Assembly (NCBI RefSeq): GCF_011297335.1
Contig: NZ_JAAOTJ010000020.1
Span: 62,001-126,000, forward strand
From: Catellatospora methionotrophica
Lineage (GTDB): Bacteria; Actinomycetota; Actinomycetes; Mycobacteriales; Micromonosporaceae
DNA length: 64,000 bases
Direction of reading: 5' to 3'
Shown: piece after piece, positions 24,879 through 31,430 of the stretch
Numbering within the stretch: position 1 is the stretch's first letter
How the letters are laid out: each line of letters opens with the position of its first letter
The notes under the pieces: model-generated
What the model was told of the DNA's origin: nothing
What the model saw: only the letters and a program-made list of their open reading frames with translations
The model's database searches: none
Translations under genes and position numbers: made by a program

Positions 24879-25058
24879 TCAGACGTTGTAGCCGTGCTTG
24901 GCGATGTCGCGCAGTTCGGAGATGTGTTCCTCCAGGGCCACCTCGCGGGTCCGGGCCGCGATGAACGCCGTCCGCTCGTCGAACCTGCCCGGCGCGTTCA
25001 GCCCACGGGCCTTGGCCTCGGCGGAGATGTCCTGCGCGGTGGGGAATTTCTTGGCCAT
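24879..25058 (-). CDS. Small protein (59 aa) of the transfer operon
   Basis: ATG 25058 with AGGAG ten bases upstream. Text: KKFPTAQDISAEAKARGLNAPGRFDERTAFIAARTREV, then EEHISELRDIAKHGYNV. Charged, helical and soluble; typical of the small proteins that fill AICE transfer regions. I cannot assign a function. It is followed by a hairpin and the FtsK-type gene. Confidence 0.65.
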   Translation of the reverse strand: MAKKFPTAQDISAEAKARGLNAPGRFDERTAFIAARTREVALEEHISELRDIAKHGYNV

Positions 25059-25105
25059 GGCTGCTCTCCTTCTATGTCTGGTCGCCCCGCTGGCGGCCAC
25101 CGCGC

Positions 25106-25130
25106 GGGCCGGGACTGCAGGCTCCGGCCC
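25106..25130 (-). ncRNA. Conserved intercistronic RNA hairpin, copy 1
   Basis: GGGCCGG (25106-25112) pairs with CCGGCCC (25124-25130). The block from about 25100 to 25145 is clearly similar to 25591-25637, with paired changes in the stem (see the other copy). It lies directly after the stop of the gene at 25142-25381 on the minus strand. It could be an attenuating element that recurs between genes of the operon. Confidence 0.5.
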
Positions 25131-25141
25131 CACGGAAGCTG

Positions 25142-25381
25142 TCAGAGGGAGAAGTGGCCGCCGGTGATGTGGCCCATCTGGATTCCGACCGTGGCCGAGC
25201 CCTCAGCCACGTTGACGACGCCGGGCCGCCGCGGAGAGCGTCGGGCCGTGAACGTCACCGCGGCCAGCTGGGCTAGCAGTGTCTCGAGGATGTAGCTGCG
25301 ATTGGCGGTCTCGTCGTCCATCGCGGCGCTTGCCTCGCTGGCGATCCGGTCGATCTCGTCGCAGAGCTGGATGGTGTCCAT
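25142..25381 (-). CDS. Hypothetical protein (79 aa) of the transfer operon
   Basis: ATG 25381 with GGAAGGGG ten bases upstream. The first half is acidic and helical (QLCDEIDRIASEASAAMDDETANRSYILETLLAQLAAV in outline), the second half basic and Gly-rich. No transmembrane segment and no recognised family. Confidence 0.62.
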   Translation of the reverse strand: MDTIQLCDEIDRIASEASAAMDDETANRSYILETLLAQLAAVTFTARRSPRRPGVVNVAEGSATVGIQMGHITGGHFSL

Positions 25382-25403
25382 CGGTGTGCCCCTTCCTGGG
25401 CTG

Positions 25404-25544
25404 CTACTTCTTGTCCTTGTTGCCGTCGCCCTTGGGCTTCTTCACCGCGTACGGGTCGTGCGGCTCGGAGTCGTCGTTGAAGTGCTTCTTCAGCAGCGCC
25501 CGCTCGCGCTCACGTCGCGCCAGGTCTCGCTCGTACCAGCCCAT
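25404..25544 (-). CDS. Small highly charged protein (46 aa)
   Basis: ATG 25544 with a strong AGGAGG seven bases upstream. Text: MGWYERDLARRERERALLKK, HFNDDSEPHDPYAVKK, then PKGDGNKDKK. Rich in Arg/Lys/Asp. The strong ribosome binding site is the main support. Unknown function. Confidence 0.65.
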   Translation of the reverse strand: MGWYERDLARRERERALLKKHFNDDSEPHDPYAVKKPKGDGNKDKK

Positions 25545-25596
25545 GTCGTCCTCCTGATCTCGGGTTGTGCCACTGCCGCTCTGGCAGCCACCGCGA

Positions 25597-25621
25597 GGAC
25601 CGGGCGTGCTGGTTCCGGTCC
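25597..25621 (-). ncRNA. Conserved intercistronic RNA hairpin, copy 2
   Basis: GGACCGG (25597-25603) pairs with CCGGTCC (25615-25621). Compared with the copy at 25106 one G-C pair has become A-T on both sides, so the stem is kept while the sequence changes. The flanking bases CCACGGA and GTCA are shared too. It lies after the stop of the DUF2637 gene. Confidence 0.5.
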
Positions 25622-25632
25622 CACGGAGGCCG

Positions 25633-26343
25633 TCACGCGGCGACCTGCTCCAGGACCTCGGTGCCGTTGACCTTCCGCTGCTCGCCGGTGTCCTCGTTGA
25701 GGACCTGGCGCACACGCCGCTCCGTGAGGTCGAGAGCCTGGGCGACGTCCTTCCGCTTCACGTCCGGGGCGGAAGCAAGCAGTTCGGTGGCGAGCTTCCG
25801 GGTCTCCTCGACCGGACGCCGGGGCGTTGCCTTCTTCACCGGCGCGGCCTTCTTCGCGGCAGGCTTGGTCGGCGCAACTTCCGCCGGAAGCTCGTCAACC
25901 GTGGTTGACGGAGCCACGTTCGGCGGCGTGGTCAACCGTCGCCGTGTGACAACGGTTGCTTCCGCCGGAAGCTCGGCCGACTTCCGCCCCGTCGCGAGCA
26001 CCTCGATGACGAGCAGCAGGGCGATGGCGGGCCATGCGGAGATGACGCGGCTGGTGATGTCGTCGGCGGCGGCGAGGACGTTCGCGACGACGGACGCGGC
26101 GACGCCGAGGACGAACGCGATCCACGCCCACGGGCGGACCCTCAGGTTCGCCTGGCGGTCCTCGCGCATCGCGATGGTGGCCACGATCAGCATCCCGTCG
26201 ACGCTGACCGGAAGGAGCGCGGCGACAAGGCCCGGCTGTCCGTGGTCGACGGCCAGCTCCCGCATGTGGGTGTAGGAGGCGTACGCGGCGATCCCGGCAA
26301 CAGCGCCGATCGCGGCGTACTTGGTGAACTGGGCAAGCTTCAC
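25633..26343 (-). CDS. DUF2637/SpdB-like membrane protein with C-terminal HTH
   Basis: 236 residues from GTG 26343 with GAGAGGAA upstream. Four hydrophobic helices in the first 125 residues (AAIGAVAGIAAYASYTHM; AALLPVSVDGMLIVATIAM; WAWIAFVLGVAASVVANVLA; AWPAIALLLVIEVLA) are the DUF2637 pattern of Spd proteins, which help element DNA spread through the mycelium. A Pro/Lys-rich linker follows, then a Lys/Arg-rich HTH (ELLASAPDVKRKDVAQALDLTERRVRQVLNE) at about 195-225. The combination of membrane and DNA-binding parts fits a role at the transfer pore. Confidence 0.82.
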   Translation of the reverse strand: MKLAQFTKYAAIGAVAGIAAYASYTHMRELAVDHGQPGLVAALLPVSVDGMLIVATIAMREDRQANLRVRPWAWIAFVLGVAASVVANVLAAADDITSRVISAWPAIALLLVIEVLATGRKSAELPAEATVVTRRRLTTPPNVAPSTTVDELPAEVAPTKPAAKKAAPVKKATPRRPVEETRKLATELLASAPDVKRKDVAQALDLTERRVRQVLNEDTGEQRKVNGTEVLEQVAA

Positions 26344-26361
26344 GGTGGTTCCTCTCAGAGG

Positions 26362-26390
26362 GGGCGGGCCTGCACTCCGCGGGCCCGCCC
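26362..26390 (-). terminator. Intercistronic hairpin upstream of the DUF2637 gene
   Basis: Nine-base arms GGGCGGGCC (26362-26370) and GGCCCGCCC (26382-26390) with an eleven-base loop, between the stop of the 55-residue gene and the Spd-like start. Confidence 0.55.
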
Positions 26391-26398
26391 GGGGGATG

Positions 26399-26566
26399 TC
26401 AGCGGCGCTTGCTGGCGCGGGCCTCGGCGGCGAACACCGCAACCTGCTGCTGGTCGGTCATGTCGGCGAGCACGGCCCGGTCAACGCTGGCGCGCTCCAG
26501 GCGGCGCAGCAGCGCGGTCACCGCGGCGTCCTCGATCTGCTGGTCGGTCGGCGGCTGGTCGCTCAT
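26399..26566 (-). CDS. Small acidic protein (55 aa)
   Basis: ATG 26566 overlaps the stop of the gene upstream (ATGA). Text: MSDQPPTDQQIEDAAVTALL, RRLERASVDRAVLADMTDQQ, then a basic end. Helical, without Cys. Translational coupling with 26563-26838 supports it as a real gene. Confidence 0.68.
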   Translation of the reverse strand: MSDQPPTDQQIEDAAVTALLRRLERASVDRAVLADMTDQQQVAVFAAEARASKRR

Positions 26567-26838
26567 CGGGCACCCCCGGCGAGCAGGTCGGCGGCCTGGC
26601 CGAGCAGCGCGGCGACCTCGCGGCCGGTCGGGCCGTCCAGGTCGGCAGAGGCGTACGCGCCGTCCTCGTCGGTGACACCGATGCTCACCAGCGGGCCGCG
26701 GTCGTCGCGGTCGTTCAGCTCGACCAGGACGCTGCCGCCGTCGGCGGTGGGGATGTCGCCGAGGGTCCGGGAGTGGACGCCCTGGGCTGCCTGCCCGGCC
26801 GGGTGCCGGATCTGGCACCAGGCCGGGTGGCTGCTCAT
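26563..26838 (-). CDS. Hypothetical small protein (91 aa)
   Basis: ATG 26838 overlaps the stop of the gene upstream (ATGA). Begins MSSHPAWCQIRHPAGQ, then GDIPTADGGSVLVELNDRDDRGPLVSIGVTDEDGAYASADL, an all-beta pattern, and ends with GREVAALLGQAADLLAGGA. Similar HPAWC-starting small proteins accompany AICE transfer genes. Role unknown. Confidence 0.65.
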   Translation of the reverse strand: MSSHPAWCQIRHPAGQAAQGVHSRTLGDIPTADGGSVLVELNDRDDRGPLVSIGVTDEDGAYASADLDGPTGREVAALLGQAADLLAGGAR

Positions 26839-27473
26839 GCCGCGACCAGGGCGGTGACGGTGGCCTGGCGCGGGATCTTGCAGTCGGTCGACTTCGGGGC
26901 CCGGCGCGGGTTCACCGGCGCGGCGGTGGTGCGGGGCTTGCGGTCGGCCTTCTCCCAATCGGTCTTCGCCTGCAGCACGCCGAGCTCCCGGCCGACCCGG
27001 TACGCCTCGACGACCTCGTCCATGCCCGTCAGCTCGCCGGTCGCGGCGGTGATCAGCGCGTTCAGGTTGTCGCGCAGCTGCCTGGCCTGCTCGACGCTCA
27101 GCTCGGCGAAGCCGGTGGACGAGTCGATGGCGAGCATGACGGCCTGGTCGTCGGCGTTGCCGTGGCGCCGCTGCAGCCAGGCGATGACGCTGTTCTCCTC
27201 CGGCAGCTCGACACGGCGGTCGGGCGTGCCGTGCAGGTCCGCCCCGCCCTGGCCGCACACCTCGCGGTCGCACCAGGCGGGGTGCTCGATGCTGTCGAGG
27301 TAGTGGTCCCAGGCCTCGTTGCGGGCGTCCACGACGCGGTTGAACCCGTCGAAGAACCTGCCGCACAGGCACTCCGCGCCGCACTCACCGGGGCCACCGG
27401 CCCAGCTGCGGGCGATGCCGTGGGCGGCGGGGGTGGTGACGACGGCCACAGAGGGCCGATTACGCTTTCCCAT
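26835..27473 (-). CDS. Hypothetical Cys-rich protein, first gene of the transfer operon (212 aa)
   Basis: ATG 27473. Residues 31-70 hold several Cys (GECGAECLCGRFF; HPAWCDREVCG), probably a zinc site, and the HPAWC motif is shared with the protein coded just downstream. The middle is DDQAVMLAIDSSTGFAELSVEQARQLRDNLNALI, mixed alpha/beta. The C-terminal third is basic. It leads the minus-strand series 27473 to about 21245, preceded by a hairpin at 27496. Confidence 0.65.
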   Translation of the reverse strand: MGKRNRPSVAVVTTPAAHGIARSWAGGPGECGAECLCGRFFDGFNRVVDARNEAWDHYLDSIEHPAWCDREVCGQGGADLHGTPDRRVELPEENSVIAWLQRRHGNADDQAVMLAIDSSTGFAELSVEQARQLRDNLNALITAATGELTGMDEVVEAYRVGRELGVLQAKTDWEKADRKPRTTAAPVNPRRAPKSTDCKIPRQATVTALVAA

Positions 27474-27495
27474 AGCCGGACTCGCTTCCGGTCAG

Positions 27496-27530
27496 GCCCC
27501 GGGTCGCGGTGCTCGAACACCGTCCGGGGC
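27496..27530. terminator. Two-stage hairpin at the head of the transfer operon
   Basis: GCCCCGG (27496-27502)/CCGGGGC (27524-27530) encloses CGGTG (27507-27511)/CACCG (27518-27522), followed on the plus strand by TGCTTTG. It lies 23 bases upstream of the minus-strand start at 27473. It may insulate the operon from plus-strand reading or fold in its leader. Confidence 0.55.
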
Positions 27531-27648
27531 TGCTTTGTAGGCGGGACCAGCCCCGAAACGGGTCAGAAATTCACCCGATAACCTGGCCGGTCACAGTGCC
27601 TGGCCAGCAGCGTTTTCCCTGGTGAGTACAGCGCTTAGACCGCGACAT

Positions 27649-27738
27649 CCCGAAGATGCCCGGCGAACCGATGAGGGTTCAACCCAGTCGAGCGAAGGCC
27701 TCCAGCGGCGAAAACGACTAGCTGTCCAGGCAATCGGT
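27649..27738 (+). other. Internal attachment site (attL/attR junction of the two tandem elements)
   Basis: CCCGAAGATGCC begins at 27649. In frame it reads PKMPGEPMRVQPSRAKASSGEND and ends with TAG at 27719-27721, a second copy of the polymerase C-terminus detached from its gene. Its left flank (AGACCG.GACATC) matches the left flank of the site at 28513; its right flank (CTGTCCAGGCAAT) matches the site at 9706. From here to 27971 I see no further gene. Confidence 0.82.
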
Positions 27739-27971
27739 GATGGTGGGAGATGGCGCTCGTCATTCGCGGCCAGAACGGCCGCAAGACCCGCAGAGGATGC
27801 GGGCTGAGGCCGTTGGCCGCTGCGTCCCACCGCCAATGTCCGGGCGGCGTATCCGTGAGCGACTCGGCCGCATCGACGTCGCCTGCTGGTCGGTCCGGCC
27901 GTCCACCAGTTGAGTACCGCTGCCATATTGGCGGACGGTGATCAAGCAGGCACTCCGCGTACGGTGCCGAG

Positions 27972-28475
27972 ATGGACGAGATGCCTCACCGGGACGACTT
28001 CCACATCGGCGCACCTCCTCCGGCTCCGGAGCCTGCCTCTCGACCCGCGAAACGCCGGAGAACCAGCTTGTTCGTCGGCCTCATCGCGCTGGCCGTGCTG
28101 GTTCTCCTTGCTGGCGGTGGGCTGCTCGTGTGGGTCGTGCTGACGAAAACGCCCGCCGGTGACGTGGTCGCGTCCGCCGTGGAGTCGCCCCTCGTATCGG
28201 CGCAGAAGAAGTGCGCGCCCGGCAATTCGTACGCGAAGATCGGCGATGGCGGCAACACCCTGACGCTGCAATCCGAGGGTGAGGAAGACCCAGGCATCAG
28301 CTACACGCAGCTGAGGTGCTTCCTCGACGAGCTGAAGGTGTCCGACGCGGTGCGGTCCGAGATCGGCCAGACACGGGCGCTGGACGGTAAGCAGAACGGC
28401 GAGTGGGGCAAGTTCAAGGCGTCGTGGCGCTACCACCCTGACAGCGGACTGAACATGGTCGTGACGATGCCCTAG
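27972..28475 (+). CDS. Pro-rich single-pass membrane protein, related to 19301-19804 (167 aa)
   Basis: ATG 27972. FHIGAPPPAPEP, then a basic stretch (RPAKRRRTS) and one transmembrane helix at about 35-60 (LFVGLIALAVLVLLAGGGLLVWVV), then an extracellular domain with two Cys (KKCAPGNSYAKIGDGGNTLTL; QLRCFLDEL). Same size and plan as the protein at 19301 and the same CGCGTACGGTGC before the start. It is the only gene of the reduced second element, so it may be a cargo gene carried by both. Confidence 0.72.
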   Translation: MDEMPHRDDFHIGAPPPAPEPASRPAKRRRTSLFVGLIALAVLVLLAGGGLLVWVVLTKTPAGDVVASAVESPLVSAQKKCAPGNSYAKIGDGGNTLTLQSEGEEDPGISYTQLRCFLDELKVSDAVRSEIGQTRALDGKQNGEWGKFKASWRYHPDSGLNMVVTMP

Positions 28476-28512
28476 CCGAGCCAACAGCTCGACAGCCACC
28501 AGACCGTGACAT

Positions 28513-28578
28513 CCGAAGATGCCCGGCGAACCCATGCGCTTGCAGCCCCGTCGTGCGCGGGACAACAACGCGGATTGA
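28513..28578 (+). other. Attachment site attR, probably the native polymerase 3' end
   Basis: CCGAAGATGCCCGGCGAACC (28513-28532) is identical to 27650-27669. In frame it reads PKMPGEPMRLQPRRARDNNAD and a TGA at 28576-28578. Its right side differs from the two other copies, as expected for chromosomal sequence, so it likely is the original end of the polymerase gene before integration. No gene lies between it and 28699. Confidence 0.8.
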
Positions 28579-28698
28579 CCGGCCGCGACGGCGAGCGTTA
28601 GCAAACGTCCCGTGGTCGTTATGTAGTCGTAAGCCGCGAGTGGCGTGGTGGCGGTGCGAGGATGTGCGGGACACGGTCGATGGCGCGAGGAGGTCGGC

Positions 28699-29340
28699 AT
28701 GTCCTACGAACCGAAGCTTGCCGCCGCCCTGTCCGGCGCGACACTCGCCCAGCTTGCGCACTGGCGCAACGCCAGGGACGGCCAGGGCGCGATTCTCCTG
28801 CCGGAGCTCTCTGCCACCAAGCCAGTCCTCTACTCGTTTCGGGACATCCTCGCTCTGCGCACCTGCGTGGCGCTACGCAGAGAGTCCTCGCTGCAAAGAA
28901 TCCGCAAAGCGCTGAGCACCCTGCGCGTCGACCTCGGCGAACGTGATCATCTCTCCCGATACACGCTCGTGGCTGGCAACGACACGATCTACTTCGTGGA
29001 CGTCGACGAGCAGGAGGCCGTCGACCTGGTGCGCAGTCGGGCCAATCTCGTCATGCACGAGCTGGTCGAGGTGCTGCGGCCGTATTACTACAACGGCCGC
29101 CGCGTCCCAGCGCTGTTCGAACCGCGCCCCCATCTTTCGGTCAGACCCGACGTCCGGGGCGGCGAACCGGTGATCAAGGGCACCCGTGTGCCGTACCAGC
29201 AGGTCGCCAGCCTGGTGCGGGACGGCGTCGCAGCGGCCCGCATCCGGGACTTCTACCCCGGGGTTTCCGAGGCCGCGGCAGTGGACGCGGCAGACTTCGC
29301 CGACTATGCGGACAGCTATCAGACCCAGGTGGCCGCTTGA
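28699..29340 (+). CDS. DUF433 antitoxin with N-terminal MerR-like HTH
   Basis: 213 residues from ATG 28699, GAGGAGG upstream. The first ~75 residues (GATLAQLAHWRNARDG, YSFRDILALRTCVALRRESSLQRIRKALSTL) form a MerR-type HTH. The C-terminal ~60 residues (LSVRPDVRGGEPVIKGTRVPYQQVASLVRDG) are the DUF433 domain, which is the usual antitoxin of DUF5615 PIN-like toxins. Its TGA overlaps the TTG start of the toxin gene. It probably binds and represses its own promoter. Confidence 0.85.
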   Translation: MSYEPKLAAALSGATLAQLAHWRNARDGQGAILLPELSATKPVLYSFRDILALRTCVALRRESSLQRIRKALSTLRVDLGERDHLSRYTLVAGNDTIYFVDVDEQEAVDLVRSRANLVMHELVEVLRPYYYNGRRVPALFEPRPHLSVRPDVRGGEPVIKGTRVPYQQVASLVRDGVAAARIRDFYPGVSEAAAVDAADFADYADSYQTQVAA

Positions 29341-29780
29341 GGATCCTCATGGATGAGAACGTCGCCCGGCCGCTCGCCGTGGCGGTGCGATCGTTCTTGA
29401 CGGCACATACCCTTCACCACCTCACGGAACTCGACGGCTGGGCGGGCACGCCGGATGTCGATCTGTACAAACGCGCCGCTCAAGACGGCTACGAAGCGAT
29501 CCTGACCACCGATGGTCGGCAGATGCAGCGCCCGAACGAGGTCGCTGCCATCGCCGATGCCGGAATTCATCGCATCGAGTTCAGTCAGCGACACTCCGGG
29601 CTGGTGGGCTTGGGCGTCGCCATCGGTGCGGTCTGCGCCGGGCTGCCGATCGCACTGGCCGCGTTGGAGAACGCACCGACACAGCTGCTGGTCCAGCTCA
29701 ACGGCATCAGTCCCACGGCTCGTGATCGGCTTCGCGTCACGGACCCCGCGATGGCACCTCCCAAACACTGGCCGGGCTGA
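29337..29780 (+). CDS. DUF5615 PIN-like toxin (putative ribonuclease)
   Basis: 147 residues from TTG 29337 (TTGA overlap with the antitoxin), or ATG 29349. Opens RILMDENVARPLA, the typical first strand with the metal-binding Asp-Glu of DUF5615 proteins, and continues DVDLYKRAAQDGYEAILTTDGRQM with a second conserved Asp. These proteins are PIN-fold nucleases of type II toxin-antitoxin pairs. It sits directly downstream of attR. Confidence 0.82.
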   Translation: MRILMDENVARPLAVAVRSFLTAHTLHHLTELDGWAGTPDVDLYKRAAQDGYEAILTTDGRQMQRPNEVAAIADAGIHRIEFSQRHSGLVGLGVAIGAVCAGLPIALAALENAPTQLLVQLNGISPTARDRLRVTDPAMAPPKHWPG

Positions 29781-29859
29781 GCTACTGCCGCAGGGCTGGT
29801 CGGCCGTACATGCCGATGCCCCGTCGCCGAGAACGGAGACGGGGCATCGGATGTCACGG

Positions 29860-31404
29860 TCACTGTGGTGGGCACACCGTGCCCGGTGGCGGGACCGTCA
29901 GGTTGATCAGGAAGTCGTTGACGTGTTTGTTGATGCAGCGTGTCTCCGGGTAGGCGGTGTGGCCCTCGCCGTCCCAGGTGAGCACGACGCCAACCCCGAG
30001 CATGTCGGCGAGCTTCTGGGTCTGCTCGTACGGCGTGGCCGGGTCGCCCTTGGTGCCGACGACCAGGATCGGCGGTGCTCCCTCGGCCTTGCCGGTCGGG
30101 TACGGGTCGCGCTGGGCGGGCCAGACCGAGCAGGTCAGCTGGCCGACCGCCAGCGGCGCGCCGAACAGCGGGTACTTCTCCCGCCACTCCGACTGGAGCT
30201 TGCGCACCTCCTCGACGCTCGGCGACTTGCCGTCGTCGGCGCAGTTGACGGCGGCGTTGGCGTCGAACAGGTTGGTGTACTCGCCGTTGGCGTTGCGGTC
30301 GGCGTACGAGTCGGCCAGCGCGAAGATCGCTTCGGACTTGCCGTCCTGCAGGTCCGCCAGGGCCTGACCGAGGTCGGGCCAGCGGGCCTGGGTGTACAGC
30401 GACGACACCACGCCCCAGAAGATCCAGCCGGCGGTGGCCTTGCGGCCGTCAGGATTGCCGACCGGGTTGGTGTCGGCCTCCTGCATCAGCTTCTCCACGA
30501 CCGCGCGGGCGTCGCCGTCGATCGGGCACTGACTCTTGTTCTTGGCGCACCAGGCGGCGAAGTTGTCGAACGCGCGCTCGAAGCCCATCGCCTGGCTCTC
30601 CGAGGACTGGATCGAGGTCTGCAGCGGGTCGACCGCGCCGTCGAGCACCATGGCCCGGATGTTCTGCGGGAACAGCTGCGCGTACACGGCGCCGAGCAGC
30701 GTGCCGTAGGAGTAGCCGAGGTAGTTCATCTTGCCCTCGCCCAGCGACAGGCGGATGGCCTCCATGTCCCGGGCGGCCTGCTCGGTGGCGAACAGGCCGA
30801 GCCGGTCGCCGTACTTGGCCTTGCAGCCGTCGGCCATCTTCTTGGTCAGCGCCAGGACCTCGTCGAACTCCTCCTGGGTCACCGGGTCGGGCTCGCTGCC
30901 GAAGGTGGCGTCGAGGTCGGCGTCGGTGTAGCAGTCGACCGGGGTGGAGCGGGCGACGCCGCGCGGGTCGAAGCCGACGATGTCGAAGCGCCGGGTGATC
31001 TCCGCGGGCAGGCCCAGGGTCAGGTATGCCGCGAGGTCCACGCCGGACGCGCCCGGACCGCCCGGGTTGACCATGAGCGCGCCGATGCGGTCGCGCTGGT
31101 CGGTGGCCCGGGCGCGGATGACCTCGATGTCGAACGTCTGGCCGTCCTCGGGCTTGTGCCAGTTCTGCGGCACCTGCACGGTCTTGCATTCGAAGGTGTA
31201 CCCGGAAGGGGCTTTGCCCAGCAGGTCGGCGGCGATCTCGGGGCACAGCCGCCAGCCCGCCTCGGGGCTGACCGCGGCGGCGGGACGGCGTCCGAAGTCG
31301 GGCAGCGGCAGTATGCAGCCGCTGGTGGTCAGTGCTGAGGTCAGTAGCGCGACAACCGCGCCCGCCACTCGCTTGTCAACCCTGAGTCGCACGAGCGTGT
31401 TCAC
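29860..31404 (-). CDS. Secreted lipoprotein peptidase, alpha/beta hydrolase with TAP-like C-terminus
   Basis: 514 residues from GTG 31404. Signal peptide with lipobox LTTSGC (Cys30). Nucleophile motif GYSYGTLLG at about residue 230, the acid in GTKGDPATPY and the His in GEGHTAYP, the three members of the S33-type catalytic triad; the last ~100 residues are the TAP-like domain with paired Cys. The family cleaves short N-terminal peptides (tripeptidyl aminopeptidase) outside the cell. Monocistronic, 79 bases from the toxin gene (convergent). Confidence 0.9.
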   Translation of the reverse strand: MNTLVRLRVDKRVAGAVVALLTSALTTSGCILPLPDFGRRPAAAVSPEAGWRLCPEIAADLLGKAPSGYTFECKTVQVPQNWHKPEDGQTFDIEVIRARATDQRDRIGALMVNPGGPGASGVDLAAYLTLGLPAEITRRFDIVGFDPRGVARSTPVDCYTDADLDATFGSEPDPVTQEEFDEVLALTKKMADGCKAKYGDRLGLFATEQAARDMEAIRLSLGEGKMNYLGYSYGTLLGAVYAQLFPQNIRAMVLDGAVDPLQTSIQSSESQAMGFERAFDNFAAWCAKNKSQCPIDGDARAVVEKLMQEADTNPVGNPDGRKATAGWIFWGVVSSLYTQARWPDLGQALADLQDGKSEAIFALADSYADRNANGEYTNLFDANAAVNCADDGKSPSVEEVRKLQSEWREKYPLFGAPLAVGQLTCSVWPAQRDPYPTGKAEGAPPILVVGTKGDPATPYEQTQKLADMLGVGVVLTWDGEGHTAYPETRCINKHVNDFLINLTVPPPGTVCPPQ

Positions 31405-31430
31405 TCCCCCCGGAACGGATCCGCCCGAGC

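Larger units (their letters stand above)
9706..28578. mobile_element. Integrated AICE-like element plus reduced second element, in tandem
   Basis: Bounded by three degenerate copies of the polymerase gene's 3' end. Element 1 (about 9.72-27.65 kb) contains integrase, XRE regulator, Xis, prim-pol Rep, ATPase, a FtsK/TraB-type pump and Spd-like membrane proteins, i.e. the modules of actinomycete integrative and conjugative elements that move as double-stranded DNA. It also has a tape-measure-like gene. Element 2 (about 27.65-28.51 kb) has only one small gene and no integrase. Excision of both would leave the polymerase gene ending with the 28513-28578 version. Confidence 0.85.
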
